From: an uncultured Hungatella sp.
GTDB lineage: Bacteria > Bacillota > Clostridia > Lachnospirales > Lachnospiraceae
Length of the DNA stretch: 50,513 nt
Direction: 5' to 3'
NCBI GenBank assembly: GCA_949879025.1
Contig: CATLBO010000009.1
Span: forward strand, 1 to 50,513
Part shown: positions 15,664 to 25,442 of the stretch, one piece after another
Numbering within the stretch: the first letter of the stretch is position 1
Layout of the letters: each line of letters opens with the position of its first letter
Position numbers and translations under genes: made by a program
Notes under the pieces: generated by a model
Database searches by the model: none
The model's input: the letters and a program-made list of their open reading frames with translations, nothing else
Told to the model about the DNA's origin: nothing

Positions 15664-15736
15664 TTTCGCTGTGAGGGGGGAAGATGCATCTCCTGACGGC
15701 AGTCACAGCAGAAGCGGCAGAGGAGGTGATGGAAGC

Positions 15737-16204
15737 ATGACAAAAAGAGAAACTTATGAGTCCAAAACGGAAGCTTTTTTGCTTCCGCTGATGAAGGAAC
15801 ATCAATTTGAACTGGTAGATGTGGAGTACGTAAAGGAAGGAAGCAACTGGTATCTCAGAGCCTATATTGATAAGGAAGGCGGAATCGCCATTGATGACTG
15901 TGAGACTATCAGCAGGATTTTAAGCGACTGGCTGGACAGGGAAGATTTTATCAGTGACAGCTATATTTTGGAGGTCAGCTCCCCGGGACTGGGAAGGCCG
16001 TTAAAAAAAGAAAAAGATTTTGCCAGAGAAAAAGGAAAGCTGGTGGATGTAAAGCTTTACCGGGCCCGGGAAAAACAGAAAGATTTTACTGGGACTCTGA
16101 CAGAGTATGATAAGGATACGGTGACAATCGGACTGGAAGACGAAAGCAGGATAACGTTCGGACGCTCAGAAATTGCGCTGATACGTTTAGCGCTGGATTT
16201 CTAA
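15737..16204 (+). CDS. rimP: Ribosome maturation factor RimP
   Basis: A 155-residue factor for 30S subunit maturation. Family motifs visible are LVDVEYVKEG, LRAYIDKEGGIAIDDCETISR and YILEVSSPGLGRPLK. The frame opens 35 codons earlier, but the ATG at 15737 stands 6 bases after the near-perfect AGGAGGTGAT (15721-15730) and yields the usual length. First gene of the operon running to pnp. Confidence 0.95.
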   Translation: MTKRETYESKTEAFLLPLMKEHQFELVDVEYVKEGSNWYLRAYIDKEGGIAIDDCETISRILSDWLDREDFISDSYILEVSSPGLGRPLKKEKDFAREKGKLVDVKLYRAREKQKDFTGTLTEYDKDTVTIGLEDESRITFGRSEIALIRLALDF

Positions 16205-16262
16205 AGACATGTCTGAAACAGCAGGGGATACTCTTTCCTTTGGGAGTATTTCATATGTTGGT

Positions 16263-16351
16263 CCCTAACAGGGGCAGGCGTGTTTTGTGCGGCAGCGTTT
16301 ACCCTTTGCCTGCGGGGCATCCCATAATACAGGCCCCTGACAGGGGCAGGC
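16263..16351 (+). repeat. Pair of direct repeats in the rimP-nusA spacer
   Basis: CCCTAACAGGGGCAGGC (16263-16279) and CCCTGACAGGGGCAGGC (16335-16351) differ at one position. Each contains a small CCCT/AGGG inverted repeat. The 189-base spacer also has an ATACTC/GAGTAT hairpin (16228-16249). No gene is seen in it. Confidence 0.6.
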
Positions 16352-16393
16352 CGTGGTTCCCACGACAAAGTTTATAGTTGGAGGATAGATGAA

Positions 16394-17668
16394 ATGAATA
16401 AAGAACTGTTAGAAGCGCTGGAGATTCTGGAAAAGGAGAAAAATATCAGCAAGACAGTTATGCTGGAGGCTATTGAGAATTCTCTGATCACTGCCTGCAA
16501 GAACCATTTCGGAAAAGCAGATAACATCAAGGTTAATATTAACCCTGATACCTGTGATTTTGCAGTGCTGGCAGAAAAGGAAGTGGTGGAACAGGTGGAT
16601 GATCCGCTGCTGCAGATCAGCCTTTCCGAAGCCAAAATGATGGCTCCCAGATATGATATCGGCGATATTGTGCAGATTCCGGTTGAATCGAAATCATTCG
16701 GAAGGATTGCAACCCAGAATGCCAAAAATGTAATCCTCCAGAAAATCCGGGAAGAGGAAAGAAAGTCTCTCTATGAGGGGTGGTATTCCAAGGAAAAGGA
16801 TATTGTCCAGGGCGTGGTTCAGCGGTATCTGAAGAGGAATGTCAGCATAAACCTGGGTAAGGTAGACGCCATTTTAAATGAATCGGAACAGGTAAAGGGG
16901 GAGATCTTTCAGCCTACGGAGAGAATCAAGGTGTATGTGCTTGAGGTAAAGGATACTCCAAAGGGACCGAGGATTTCCGTATCCAGGACTCACCCGGATC
17001 TGGTGAAAAGGCTGTTTGAACTGGAGGTAGCCGAGGTCAGGGACGGAACCGTGGAGATCAAGTCCATTGCCAGGGAGGCAGGCTCCAGAACGAAGATAGC
17101 AGTCAAATCCAACGATTCCAATGTAGATCCGGTGGGCGCCTGCGTAGGCCTTAACGGAGCAAGGGTAAACGCCATTGTCAGTGAACTGCGGGGAGAGAAG
17201 ATTGACATTATTAACTGGGACGATACTCCGGCTTACCTTATTGAAAATGCATTAAGTCCTGCAAAAGTAATCTGCGTGGTGGCTGACGAAGAGGCCAGGG
17301 AGGCACAGGTTATTGTGCCAGATAACCAGCTTTCCCTGGCCATTGGCAAGGAAGGGCAGAATGCAAGGCTGTCTGCCAAACTTACAGGATTTAAAATCGA
17401 TATTAAGAGTGAGACTCAGGCCAAGGAACTGGGGCTGTTTGAAGAGATGGAAATTCAGTACGGGACAGAAGAAGACAGCTTCGGCACTTATGAAAATGAT
17501 TATGGATATGAGGAACATTACGGAGAGGATTACCAGGACAGCTATGGGGCTTCCTATGAGGAAAGCGAATTTCAAGAAGATTATGGAGAACCTTATGAGG
17601 AGGACAGCGGGACTTTGGATCAGAACGACTACCAGAAGGATTACCAGGATGACATAATACCGGAATAA
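16394..17668 (+). CDS. nusA: Transcription termination/antitermination factor NusA
   Basis: A 424-residue RNA polymerase-binding factor affecting pausing, termination and antitermination. An N-terminal polymerase-binding domain (about 1-125) is followed by S1, KH1 and KH2 domains. [18 protein letters not shown] lies at the S1/KH border, the KH1 segment contains [14 protein letters not shown], and the KH2 segment contains [19 protein letters not shown]. The last 65 or so residues (about 357-424) form an acidic tail crowded with Tyr, Asp, Glu and Gln, which is not part of the standard Firmicute core (about 350-370 residues). GGAGG at 16380-16384 is placed 9 bases before ATG. The neighbours are the classical set. 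Confidence 0.96.
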   Translation: MNKELLEALEILEKEKNISKTVMLEAIENSLITACKNHFGKADNIKVNINPDTCDFAVLAEKEVVEQVDDPLLQISLSEAKMMAPRYDIGDIVQIPVESKSFGRIATQNAKNVILQKIREEERKSLYEGWYSKEKDIVQGVVQRYLKRNVSINLGKVDAILNESEQVKGEIFQPTERIKVYVLEVKDTPKGPRISVSRTHPDLVKRLFELEVAEVRDGTVEIKSIAREAGSRTKIAVKSNDSNVDPVGACVGLNGARVNAIVSELRGEKIDIINWDDTPAYLIENALSPAKVICVVADEEAREAQVIVPDNQLSLAIGKEGQNARLSAKLTGFKIDIKSETQAKELGLFEEMEIQYGTEEDSFGTYENDYGYEEHYGEDYQDSYGASYEESEFQEDYGEPYEEDSGTLDQNDYQKDYQDDIIPE

Positions 17669-17730
17669 GCGTCCCGCACCGAAAAGGACGGAGACGGAAA
17701 TTCAGATTAGAATGGAAGTGAGAGAAGTCA

Positions 17731-18006
17731 GTGAGTACAAAAAAGGTACCCCTTCGCCAATGTATTGGCTGTGGAGAAATGAAAAGTAAAAAAGAGATGA
17801 TTCGTATTCTGAAGACGGAAGGTGAGGGAATTGTCCTGGATGCCACCGGCAGAAAGAATGGGAGAGGCGCTTATATCTGTCCTTCCCGGGAATGCCTGAA
17901 AAAGGCCGTTAAAAGCCGGGGGCTGGACCGCTCCTTTAAAATACCGGTTCCGAAAGAAGTGTACGAAACTCTGGAGAAGGAGATGGAACAGCTTGTCGGA
18001 CAGTAG
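17731..18006 (+). CDS. ylxR: YlxR-family RNA-binding protein (DUF448)
   Basis: A 91-residue basic protein of the YlxR family found between nusA and infB in most Firmicutes. PLRQCIGCGEMKSKKEMIRI and the GRKNGRGAYICPSRECLKKA segment are diagnostic. Two Cys pairs are visible. The start is GTG at 17731, giving the family-typical N-terminus STKKVPLRQC; the upstream ribosome site is weak (GGAAGTGAGAG). It overlaps the next gene by 14 bases, which suggests translational coupling. YlxR has been described as a nucleoid or RNA-associated regulator; its role here is not shown by sequence. Confidence 0.92.
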   Translation: MSTKKVPLRQCIGCGEMKSKKEMIRILKTEGEGIVLDATGRKNGRGAYICPSRECLKKAVKSRGLDRSFKIPVPKEVYETLEKEMEQLVGQ

Positions 18007-18331
18007 AAAACGGGTTCTGAACCTGATCGGGTTGGCCACAAAGGCGGGAAAGACCGTCAGTGGCGAGTTCTCCACAGAGAGAGCGGTAAAGAGCGGGAAG
18101 GCATATATGGTGATCGTTTCGGAGGAGGCTTCCGACAACACCAGGAAAAAGTTTGCCAATATGTGTACTTACTATCAGGTTCCAATCTGGATTTTTGGTA
18201 AAAAGGACGAATTGGGTCATTACATGGGCAAAGAGATGCGGGCATCTCTGGCTGTATTGGATGAAGGATTCGCAGGGGCAATGGTAAAACAAATGAATAT
18301 CAACGGAGGTAGTAAGTATGAGAGTCAGTGA
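17993..18331 (+). CDS. ylxQ: L7Ae-family RNA-binding protein YlxQ
   Basis: A 112-residue L7Ae/L30e/S12e/Gadd45 fold protein that binds kink-turn RNA. The segment [17 protein letters not shown] and the later [18 protein letters not shown] are typical. TTG at 17993 serves as start, with AAGGAGA (17977-17983) 9 bases upstream. It overlaps ylxR at its 5' end and infB by 14 bases at its 3' end, so all three are tightly coupled. Probably associates with ribosomes; details are unknown for the family. Confidence 0.9.
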   Translation: MSDSRKRVLNLIGLATKAGKTVSGEFSTERAVKSGKAYMVIVSEEASDNTRKKFANMCTYYQVPIWIFGKKDELGHYMGKEMRASLAVLDEGFAGAMVKQMNINGGSKYESQ

Positions 18332-21300
18332 ATTCGCAAAGGAACTGGGAAAAACCAGCAGAGAGGTATTGGATATTTTAAGGAAGAATAATATAGAGAT
18401 AACCCATTCGTCAAATATCAGCGAAGACTATATGCAGATGGTAAAAAAGGCGGTGGGAACGGGGACGCCTGCAGGGGCTGGGCAGCCTGCGCCAAAGCCT
18501 GCACCTTCATCGGAATCGGGAACTGCCAGGCAGCCGGCACCGTCTGCCGGAACTGGGTCTCAGGCTGAATCTCCTAAGAAAAAGATTACGGCAGTATACC
18601 GGCCTCAGAATTCCCAGACCATGAGAAACGCAGGATCAAGGCCTGGACAGGGAGGAAACCGGAGCCAGGGCCAGCCGGTGCGCGAAGGAGCCAGAGGCCA
18701 GAACCAGGCTTTTCAGGGAAACCGTTCTCAGGGGCAGGCTTTAAAAACAATACGTCCGAATGCACCGGGAGGCCAAGGCCAGCCGCCTCGTTCCCAGGGA
18801 GGCACAACACAGGGCCAGCCGGTTCAGACCCGTCCCCAGGCAGGGGCAGGCCAGCCGTCTCAAACGGCGGAAGGCCAGAGCCAGCCGGTTCAGACCGTGC
18901 GTCCTCAAGGAAATGCAGCACAGAGTCAGCCGGTTCAGGCGGTGCGTGTGCAGGGAAATACGGCACAGGGACAGGCAGCAGAGCCGGTGCGCACGCAGGG
19001 TAATGGGAGCCAGGGCCAGATGTCCCAGGCAGGGGCAGGCCAGGGGCAGCCGGTTCAGACCCCAGGGCCTCAGGAGAGTGCAGGGCAAGGCCAGTCTTCC
19101 CAGACAGGGGCAGGCCAGGGGCAGCCGGTTCAGAGCAGACAGCTGCAGTCAGGCCGCACTCAGAATACCCAGGTACAGTCAGGCCAGACAGGCCACAATC
19201 AGCCTGTGGACGGAAGCCGCTCTCAGGGCCAGACATCTCCGGCAAACCGTTCCCAGCAGAATGGACAAAGCCGTGACGGAAACCGTCCCCAGGGCAATCG
19301 GGACGGAAGAAACCAAAACTATCAGGGAGGCCGTCCTCAGGCCGGCCGTGACGGAGTGCGTCAGGGCGGTTATCAGGGAAGCCGTCCCCAGGGCTATCAG
19401 GGGAGCCGTGACGGGGGCCGTCCAGGCGGTTATCAGGGAAGCCGTGACGGAGGCCGTCCCCAGGGCCAGGGCTATCAGGGCAGCCGCGATACAAACCGCC
19501 CAGGCGGCTACCAGGGACGCCGTGACGGGGGCCGTCCCCAGGGCTATCAGGGGAGCCGTCCCCAGGGCCAGGGAGGCCGTCCGGGCGGCTATAATCGTGA
19601 CGGAAACCGTCCAGGCGGCTATCAGGGAAGCCGTGACGGAGGCCGTCCAGGCGGATTCCAGGGGAGAGACGGAAACCGTCCGGGGGGATTCCAGGGAAGA
19701 GATGGAGGCCGCCCTCAGGGGCCAGGCGGACGGGCGCAGGGAGGCCGTCCGGGACAGAAGGATATTTCCAAATCCTTTGACACGCCTATTGCAACAAAGC
19801 CGCAGAGCAACAGAGGCAATAAGAATGCCTATAAAAACGATAAATATGATAAGAGAAATATGACGGAAGACGGACCGAGAACAAAGAGCAAGGTATCCAA
19901 ACATCCATTTATTATGCCGCAGAAGAGTACGGTGGAAAAGGTGGAGGAGACGATTAAGGTTATTACCATTCCTGAGGTATTGACCATCAAGGAACTTGCG
20001 GAGAGGATGAAACTGCAGCCGTCAGCCATTATTAAAAAGCTGTTCTTAAAAGGTACGATTGTTACTGTTAACCAGGAGATTGATTACGAGAAGGCGGAAG
20101 AGATCGCCATGGAGTATGATGTTCTCTGCGAGAAGGAAGAAAAGGTTGACGTAATCGAGGAGCTTTTAAGGGAAGAGGAAGAAAGCAGGGATGATATGGT
20201 GGCGCGGCCGCCGGTAGTCTGCGTTATGGGCCACGTTGACCATGGAAAAACTTCCCTTCTGGATGCCATTCGGGAGACTAATGTGACGGCAAAGGAGGCC
20301 GGAGGCATTACTCAGCATATCGGTGCCTATGTGGTGGAGATTAACGGGGAGAAGATTACCTTCTTAGACACTCCGGGGCACGAGGCATTTACGGCTATGC
20401 GTATGAGAGGCGCCCAGTCTACGGATATTGCTGTTTTGGTAGTGGCAGCGGATGACGGCGTTATGCCTCAGACCGTGGAGGCAATTAACCATGCCAAGGC
20501 GGCAGGAGTGGAGATTATTGTTGCCATTAACAAGATTGATAAACCCAGTGCCAATGTGGAGAAGGTAAAGCAGGAACTGTCCGAATACGAGCTGATTCCT
20601 GAGGACTGGGGCGGAAGCACGATTTTCGTGCCTGTATCAGCACACACCAAAGAGGGGATTTCCGACCTTCTTGAGATGATTATTCTGGCTTCCGAGGTGA
20701 AAGAGCTGAAGGCCAATCCGGACAGGAAGGCAAGAGGGCTTGTTATTGAGGCAGAACTTGACAAAGGAAAAGGCCCGGTGGCTACGGTTCTGGTACAGAA
20801 AGGCACCCTGCGTATAGGCGACAAGATTGCGGCAGGGGCTTGTTTCGGCAAAGTCCGGGCCATGATGGATGATAAGGGGCGGAGAGTGAAAGAGGCAACG
20901 CCGTCTACGCCTGTTGAAATATTGGGCCTTAACGGCGTGCCCAATGCAGGCGAGGTATTTGTGGTAAGCGCCAGCGAGAAGGAGGCCAGAAGCTTTGCGG
21001 AGACATTTATTTCCGAAGGCAAGAACAAGCTGCTTGAGGATACCAAGGCGAAGCTGTCTCTTGATGATCTGTTCAGCCAGATTAGGGCAGGCAATGTGAA
21101 AGAACTGCCTATTATCGTTAAGGCAGATGTACAGGGTTCTGTGGAGGCAGTAAAGCAGAGTCTGTTAAAGCTGTCCAACGAAGAAGTCATGATAAAGGTG
21201 ATTCACGGCGGCGTAGGCGCCATCAACGAATCGGATGTATCCCTGGCTTCTGCATCCAATGCCATTATTATCGGATTTAATGTAAGGCCTGATGCAACAG

Positions 21301-21704
21301 CCAAGTCCGTGGCAGAGCAGGAGAAAGTGGATCTGCGGCTTTACAAGGTAATCTATCAGGCTATTGAGGATGTGGAGGCAGCCATGAAAGGTATGCTAGA
21401 TCCTGTCTTTGAGGAAAAGATTATCGGCCATGCTGTGGTACGTCAGACATTCAAAGCTTCCGGCGTAGGCACTATCGCAGGTTCCTATGTATTGGACGGC
21501 AAGTTCCAGAGAGGATGCTCTGTGCGGATTACCCGCAACGGCGAACAGATCTTTGAGGGTGGCTTGGCTTCCCTGCGCCGCTTTAAGGACGACGTGAAAG
21601 AGGTAGCCACAGGCTATGAGTGCGGCCTGGTGTTTGAAAAATTTAATGACATCCAGGAGGATGACATGATCGAGGCATATGCCATGGTGGAGGTGCCGCG
21701 CTAG
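18318..21704 (+). CDS. infB: Translation initiation factor IF-2 with extended disordered linker
   Basis: A 1128-residue GTPase placing initiator tRNA on the 30S subunit; common Firmicute IF-2 proteins have roughly 700-900 residues. The N-terminal IF2_N domain (1-47) is followed by about 430 residues of low complexity (50-480), rich in Gln, Gly, Pro, Arg and Ser. It then has a second IF2_N-like module (about 550-610) and the GTPase domain: G1 GHVDHGKT (638-645), G3 DTPGH (684-688), G4 NKID (738-741). Domains II-IV complete the C-terminus. Between about residues 334 and 478 the linker consists of [11 protein letters not shown] type repeats. GGAGG precedes ATG 18318. The overlap with ylxQ indicates coupling. 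Confidence 0.97.
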   Translation: MRVSEFAKELGKTSREVLDILRKNNIEITHSSNISEDYMQMVKKAVGTGTPAGAGQPAPKPAPSSESGTARQPAPSAGTGSQAESPKKKITAVYRPQNSQTMRNAGSRPGQGGNRSQGQPVREGARGQNQAFQGNRSQGQALKTIRPNAPGGQGQPPRSQGGTTQGQPVQTRPQAGAGQPSQTAEGQSQPVQTVRPQGNAAQSQPVQAVRVQGNTAQGQAAEPVRTQGNGSQGQMSQAGAGQGQPVQTPGPQESAGQGQSSQTGAGQGQPVQSRQLQSGRTQNTQVQSGQTGHNQPVDGSRSQGQTSPANRSQQNGQSRDGNRPQGNRDGRNQNYQGGRPQAGRDGVRQGGYQGSRPQGYQGSRDGGRPGGYQGSRDGGRPQGQGYQGSRDTNRPGGYQGRRDGGRPQGYQGSRPQGQGGRPGGYNRDGNRPGGYQGSRDGGRPGGFQGRDGNRPGGFQGRDGGRPQGPGGRAQGGRPGQKDISKSFDTPIATKPQSNRGNKNAYKNDKYDKRNMTEDGPRTKSKVSKHPFIMPQKSTVEKVEETIKVITIPEVLTIKELAERMKLQPSAIIKKLFLKGTIVTVNQEIDYEKAEEIAMEYDVLCEKEEKVDVIEELLREEEESRDDMVARPPVVCVMGHVDHGKTSLLDAIRETNVTAKEAGGITQHIGAYVVEINGEKITFLDTPGHEAFTAMRMRGAQSTDIAVLVVAADDGVMPQTVEAINHAKAAGVEIIVAINKIDKPSANVEKVKQELSEYELIPEDWGGSTIFVPVSAHTKEGISDLLEMIILASEVKELKANPDRKARGLVIEAELDKGKGPVATVLVQKGTLRIGDKIAAGACFGKVRAMMDDKGRRVKEATPSTPVEILGLNGVPNAGEVFVVSASEKEARSFAETFISEGKNKLLEDTKAKLSLDDLFSQIRAGNVKELPIIVKADVQGSVEAVKQSLLKLSNEEVMIKVIHGGVGAINESDVSLASASNAIIIGFNVRPDATAKSVAEQEKVDLRLYKVIYQAIEDVEAAMKGMLDPVFEEKIIGHAVVRQTFKASGVGTIAGSYVLDGKFQRGCSVRITRNGEQIFEGGLASLRRFKDDVKEVATGYECGLVFEKFNDIQEDDMIEAYAMVEVPR
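19320..19752 (+). repeat. Coding low-complexity repeats inside infB
   Basis: The stretch is built of degenerate 24-36 base units encoding variations of [13 protein letters not shown] and RPQGYQGSR. The upstream half (18780-19320) is a Gln/Pro/Val-rich series with recurring CAGCCGGTTCAG. Long open frames in other phases here are by-products of the biased composition. Confidence 0.85.
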
Positions 21705-21724
21705 ATTATTATGAAAATCCCGCA

Positions 21725-21794
21725 GCCCAATATGCGGCATGCATTCAGGGATGTCAAATGTGCCCGCCGCCCAATAGGCGACATGAATTCAGGG
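21725..21794 (+). repeat. Imperfect direct repeat in the infB-rbfA spacer
   Basis: A 26-base unit of the form GCCCAATA-GCG-CATG-ATTCAGGG occurs at 21725-21750 and 21769-21794, differing at few positions. The 217-base spacer is otherwise GC-rich, shows no T-run terminator and no convincing gene. Confidence 0.65.
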
Positions 21795-21921
21795 TTGCAG
21801 TGTGCTGCCGGCATACTGCAGCAACAGCCCAAGCGGAGCGCAGACCAAAATGCGCCCGCCAGGCTTTCATGTGCGGCGGAGCGTCCGCTGCCGGACATAT
21901 GCAGGTTTTAGAAAGGATATT

Positions 21922-22341
21922 ATGCGAAAAAACAGTATAAAGAATACAAGGATCAACATGGAGGTGCAGAGGGAATTAAGTGAGATTATCCGCACCGAGG
22001 TGAAAGATCCCAGGCTGAATAAGGCTATGGTTACAGTAGTGTCAACGGAGGTGACTCCAGATCTGAAGTATTGTAAAGCCTACATCAGCGTCCTGGGAAG
22101 CGAAGAAGAAGCCCAGGATGCGCTGGACGGGCTTAAGCGGGCGGTAGGGTTTATCCGCAGGGAACTGGCACGGCGGGTGAACCTTCGGAATACTCCAGAA
22201 CTTAAATTTATTCTTGACCAGTCTATTGAGTATGGAGTTCATATGTCACGGCTTATTAACGACGTGACAGAAGGAATGAGAACTGACAGCGATGCAGAGA
22301 CCGACGGCCAGGAGGCATGGTGGGATGAGCCGGAGATGTAA
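21922..22341 (+). CDS. rbfA: Ribosome-binding factor A
   Basis: A 139-residue 30S maturation and cold-adaptation factor with a KH-like fold. Motifs INMEVQRELSEIIRTEVKDPRL and LKYCKAYISVLG, and the C-terminal PELKFILDQSIEYGVHMSRLI segment, are typical. The frame is open 40 codons upstream, but ATG 21922 follows AAAGGAT and starts with the usual MRKNSIKNTRIN. Full family length with a short acidic C-terminal tail. Confidence 0.95.
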   Translation: MRKNSIKNTRINMEVQRELSEIIRTEVKDPRLNKAMVTVVSTEVTPDLKYCKAYISVLGSEEEAQDALDGLKRAVGFIRRELARRVNLRNTPELKFILDQSIEYGVHMSRLINDVTEGMRTDSDAETDGQEAWWDEPEM

Positions 22342-22381
22342 ACAGGCAACCGTTTGAAATGGCAGAGGGGAGAGGGATTAT

Positions 22382-23347
22382 ATGACAAAACTGGAACAGA
22401 TGCTGGATGAGGCAGGGTCAGTTGTAATTTTGGGCCATGTTAATCCGGATGGAGACTGCATGGGGTCCTGCCTGGCCATGTACCGATATGCAAAAAAGAG
22501 AAAGCCGGAAGCCCGTATCCGGGTATGTCTTAAAAATTTCCCGGATAAGTTTTCCTATATGGATGGATTTGATGAAATCCAGGAGGATGTCAGCGGCCAG
22601 CCATTTGACTTATGTATCTGTCTGGACTGCAGCGATAAAGAACGTCTGGGAGAATTTGCAGCATACCTGGAAAGCGCAAAAAAGAGCATCTGTGTGGATC
22701 ATCATGTGACCAATACAGGGTATGCCCAGGAAAACGTGGTTACGGCAGGAGCCAGCTCCACGGCAGAAGTACTGTATAAGCAGCTTTCGGAGGAATTTTT
22801 AGACAAGGAAATTGCAGAATGCCTTTATACGGGAATCATTCATGACACAGGGGTATTCCGCTACAGCAGCACTACGGCAAAGACCATGGAGATAGCCGGG
22901 AAGCTGATGGACATGGGAATTGATTTTACGAAAATCGTGGACAGCAGCTTTTTTAAGAAAACTTATCTCCAAAGCCAGATCCTGGGCAGAGCCCTTATGG
23001 AAAGCATCCGCTTTATGGATGGAAAATGCATTTTTACAGTAGTGAAAAGCCAGGATATGGAGTTTTACGGCGTGGAGCCAAAGGATTTAGACGGGATTGT
23101 GGATCATCTGCGGACCATTGATGGGGTGGAATGTGCCATTTTCATGTATGAGATTGATACTCATATGTATAAGGTAAGCATGCGCTCCAATTATGTGGTG
23201 GATGTCAGTACCATTGCCGCTTATTTTGGCGGCGGCGGCCATGTGCGTGCTGCCGGCTGCACCATGTCCGGAAGCATTCATGACGTGGTAAACAATTTGT
23301 CAGGTCATATTGAAAAGCAGCTTCTTGCGGAGAATGGTGATGATTGA
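22382..23347 (+). CDS. nrnA: DHH-family phosphoesterase, NrnA-like oligoribonuclease/pAp phosphatase
   Basis: A 321-residue enzyme degrading short RNAs and/or 3'-phosphoadenosine-5'-phosphate in the cytosol. DHH-domain metal motifs are GHVNPDGDCMGS near the N-terminus, CLDCSD and the eponymous VDHHVTN. The C-terminal DHHA1 domain ends with GGGGHVRAAGC, which binds the substrate phosphate. Position between rbfA and truB is the Firmicute norm. Its last codons overlap the truB start, implying coupling. Confidence 0.92.
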   Translation: MTKLEQMLDEAGSVVILGHVNPDGDCMGSCLAMYRYAKKRKPEARIRVCLKNFPDKFSYMDGFDEIQEDVSGQPFDLCICLDCSDKERLGEFAAYLESAKKSICVDHHVTNTGYAQENVVTAGASSTAEVLYKQLSEEFLDKEIAECLYTGIIHDTGVFRYSSTTAKTMEIAGKLMDMGIDFTKIVDSSFFKKTYLQSQILGRALMESIRFMDGKCIFTVVKSQDMEFYGVEPKDLDGIVDHLRTIDGVECAIFMYEIDTHMYKVSMRSNYVVDVSTIAAYFGGGGHVRAAGCTMSGSIHDVVNNLSGHIEKQLLAENGDD

Positions 23348-24335
23348 CGGCGTTATCAATGTATATAAAGAGAAAGGCTACACATCTCACGACGTAGTGG
23401 CAAAGCTGCGGGGAATTCTCCGGCAGAAGAAGATCGGCCATACAGGGACTTTGGACCCAGATGCCAGCGGAGTGCTTCCGGTATGTCTGGGAAAGGCCAC
23501 CAGGCTGTGCGATATGCTGACCCAAAAGCAGAAGATTTATCAGGCTGTGCTGCTTTTGGGAAGGGAAACAGACACTCAGGATGTGTGGGGGAAGACCATA
23601 AGAGAGCAGTCCATAGAAGGCGGCGGGATCAATGAAGACATGGTACGCCAGGCTGTTATGGGATTTGTTGGTGCATACGACCAGATTCCGCCTATGTATT
23701 CCGCCCTGAAAGTTAACGGAAAAAAACTATATGAACTGGCCAGAGCAGGAAAGACGGTGGAACGCCAGCCTCGGCAGGTATTTATCTATAACATAGAGAT
23801 TCAATCCATAGAACTTCCCAAGGCCTATATGACGGTCTGCTGCTCCAAAGGAACATATATCCGGACCCTGTGCCATGACATTGGGGCAAGGCTTGGGTGC
23901 GGCGGATGCATGGAAGGCCTTGTCCGAACCCAAGTGGAGCGTTTTAAGCTGGAGGACAGCCTTACACTGGCAGAGATAGAAGCTTTGAGGGACCAGGGAA
24001 CCTTAATGGAGCATATTGTCTCCATTGAAGCGATGTTTTCCCATTATTTGTCAGCAGCAACAGAACAAAAATGGGATCATCTTTCCCAAAACGGCAATCC
24101 TCTCAAGGCAGAGCAGGTAAGGCTTTGGCAGGATGCAGAAGGGCCGGAGGGAGAGAAGAAAGAAACAGAGGATTTTGCCCATAAGGGCAGTATAAAAGAA
24201 TTTTATTCTGAAAACGTAGAGGATGGGACTTGTTTCCGCATCTATGACAGCAGAGGGAAGTTTATGGGAATCTACCTGTGGGAAAAGGAAAAGGCACAGC
24301 TGAGGCCTTTCAAAATGTTTTTTGATAACTGCTGA
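23340..24335 (+). CDS. truB: tRNA pseudouridine(55) synthase
   Basis: A 331-residue enzyme forming pseudouridine 55 in the T-loop of tRNAs. The catalytic Asp39 lies in GHTGTLDPDASGVLP. Further family segments are QIPPMYSALKVNGKKLYELAR and CSKGTYIRTLCHDIG. It is somewhat longer than the 300-residue norm because of a charged segment before the C-terminus. ATG 23340 is chosen with GGAG 7 bases upstream; ATG 23334 is possible. The gene starts within the nrnA stop region (ATGATTGA), and ribF follows after 73 bases. Confidence 0.94.
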   Translation: MIDGVINVYKEKGYTSHDVVAKLRGILRQKKIGHTGTLDPDASGVLPVCLGKATRLCDMLTQKQKIYQAVLLLGRETDTQDVWGKTIREQSIEGGGINEDMVRQAVMGFVGAYDQIPPMYSALKVNGKKLYELARAGKTVERQPRQVFIYNIEIQSIELPKAYMTVCCSKGTYIRTLCHDIGARLGCGGCMEGLVRTQVERFKLEDSLTLAEIEALRDQGTLMEHIVSIEAMFSHYLSAATEQKWDHLSQNGNPLKAEQVRLWQDAEGPEGEKKETEDFAHKGSIKEFYSENVEDGTCFRIYDSRGKFMGIYLWEKEKAQLRPFKMFFDNC

Positions 24336-24408
24336 GACTTAACCTTAAGATACCCTGAATGAAACAGCGCTGCCATGGAACCTGCTGCATTGTTTGGAGG
24401 ACAAAAGC

Positions 24409-25350
24409 ATGAAGTATTTCATGGGCGAAACTGATTTTAAAATCGCTGTTCCCACAGTGGTAACCATCGGTAAATTTGACGGCCGCCACAAAGGGCATCA
24501 AAAGCTTTTATCCCGCATGATGGAATTTAAAGAACGTCAGGGATACGAGACGGCGGTATTCACGTTTGATACGGCCCCGGTGGCCAGGATTTCCGGAACA
24601 AATCAGAAAGTGATAACCACCAACCAGGAGCGGAGAAACAATATGGCGAAAATGGGAATCGACTATCTGGTAGAATATCCGTTTACCAGCGAAGTGGTTC
24701 ATCTTTCTGCCGAGGAATTTGTAAGGGAGATCCTCATAAACAAAATGAATGCGAAAGCAATCGTAGTAGGGACTGACTGTGGATTTGGATATAAAAGGTC
24801 GGGAAATGCCCAAGTCTTAAGAGATTTGTCTTCAAGATATGGATATGGCCTGGAAGTTATTGTCAAGGAACAGGATGAGAAACGGGACATCAGCAGTACT
24901 TATATTAAAGAAGAATTGGCCAAAGGCCATATAGAAAAGGCTAACAGACTTTTAGGCCAGCCTTATGCCATTCATGGGACAGTGGTTCACGGAAACCATG
25001 TAGGCGGCCCTGTCCTTGGCTTTCCCACTGTAAACATTATCCCGCCAACGGAAAAATTCCTGCCTCCTTTTGGTGTCTACGTGTCCAGGGTGGTGACAGA
25101 GGAAGGAATTTATGGCGGCATTACCAATATCGGAAAAAAGCCTACTGTGGAAAAGGACTCTGCCATAGGAGTGGAAACGTATATTTTTGGCTTGGACAAG
25201 GATCTGTACGGGAAGAACATTGAAGTGCAGCTTTTAAATTTTGAGCGGCCGGAGCAAAAGTTTGATTCCCTGGAAGAACTGAAGGCACAGCTTAAGCGGG
25301 ACAAAGAATATGGGCTTTCTTATCTTGACAAGGAAAAGACATTATGCTAA
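24409..25350 (+). CDS. ribF: Bifunctional riboflavin kinase/FAD synthetase
   Basis: A 313-residue enzyme making FMN and FAD from riboflavin. The N-terminal nucleotidyltransferase motif is IGKFDGRHKGHQKLL, and RDISSTYIKEELAKG closes that domain. The C-terminal riboflavin kinase has GPVLGFPTVNI and the later YGGITNIGKKPT. Family length is normal. ATG 24409 stands 8 bases after GGAGG (24396-24400). Placement after truB is conserved in Firmicutes. Confidence 0.95.
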   Translation: MKYFMGETDFKIAVPTVVTIGKFDGRHKGHQKLLSRMMEFKERQGYETAVFTFDTAPVARISGTNQKVITTNQERRNNMAKMGIDYLVEYPFTSEVVHLSAEEFVREILINKMNAKAIVVGTDCGFGYKRSGNAQVLRDLSSRYGYGLEVIVKEQDEKRDISSTYIKEELAKGHIEKANRLLGQPYAIHGTVVHGNHVGGPVLGFPTVNIIPPTEKFLPPFGVYVSRVVTEEGIYGGITNIGKKPTVEKDSAIGVETYIFGLDKDLYGKNIEVQLLNFERPEQKFDSLEELKAQLKRDKEYGLSYLDKEKTLC

Positions 25351-25442
25351 TATTAACCGGTATGACAACGCCGGGACTCAGTTTTTGGATACTCCAACCG
25401 GATACTTAGTCTGCGGTCAGAATAAAATCAGGAGGAATTACC

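Noticed and set aside
19320..19752. CRISPR-like regular repeats
   Set aside because: Units are degenerate, in-frame coding for IF-2, with no constant repeat and unique spacers, and no cas genes nearby.
18586..19904. Long open frames in other phases of the infB linker, up to about 370 codons, rich in Arg/Ala or Pro/Leu
   Set aside because: They arise from the repetitive GC-biased coding of the Gln/Gly/Arg linker; no ribosome sites, no domains.
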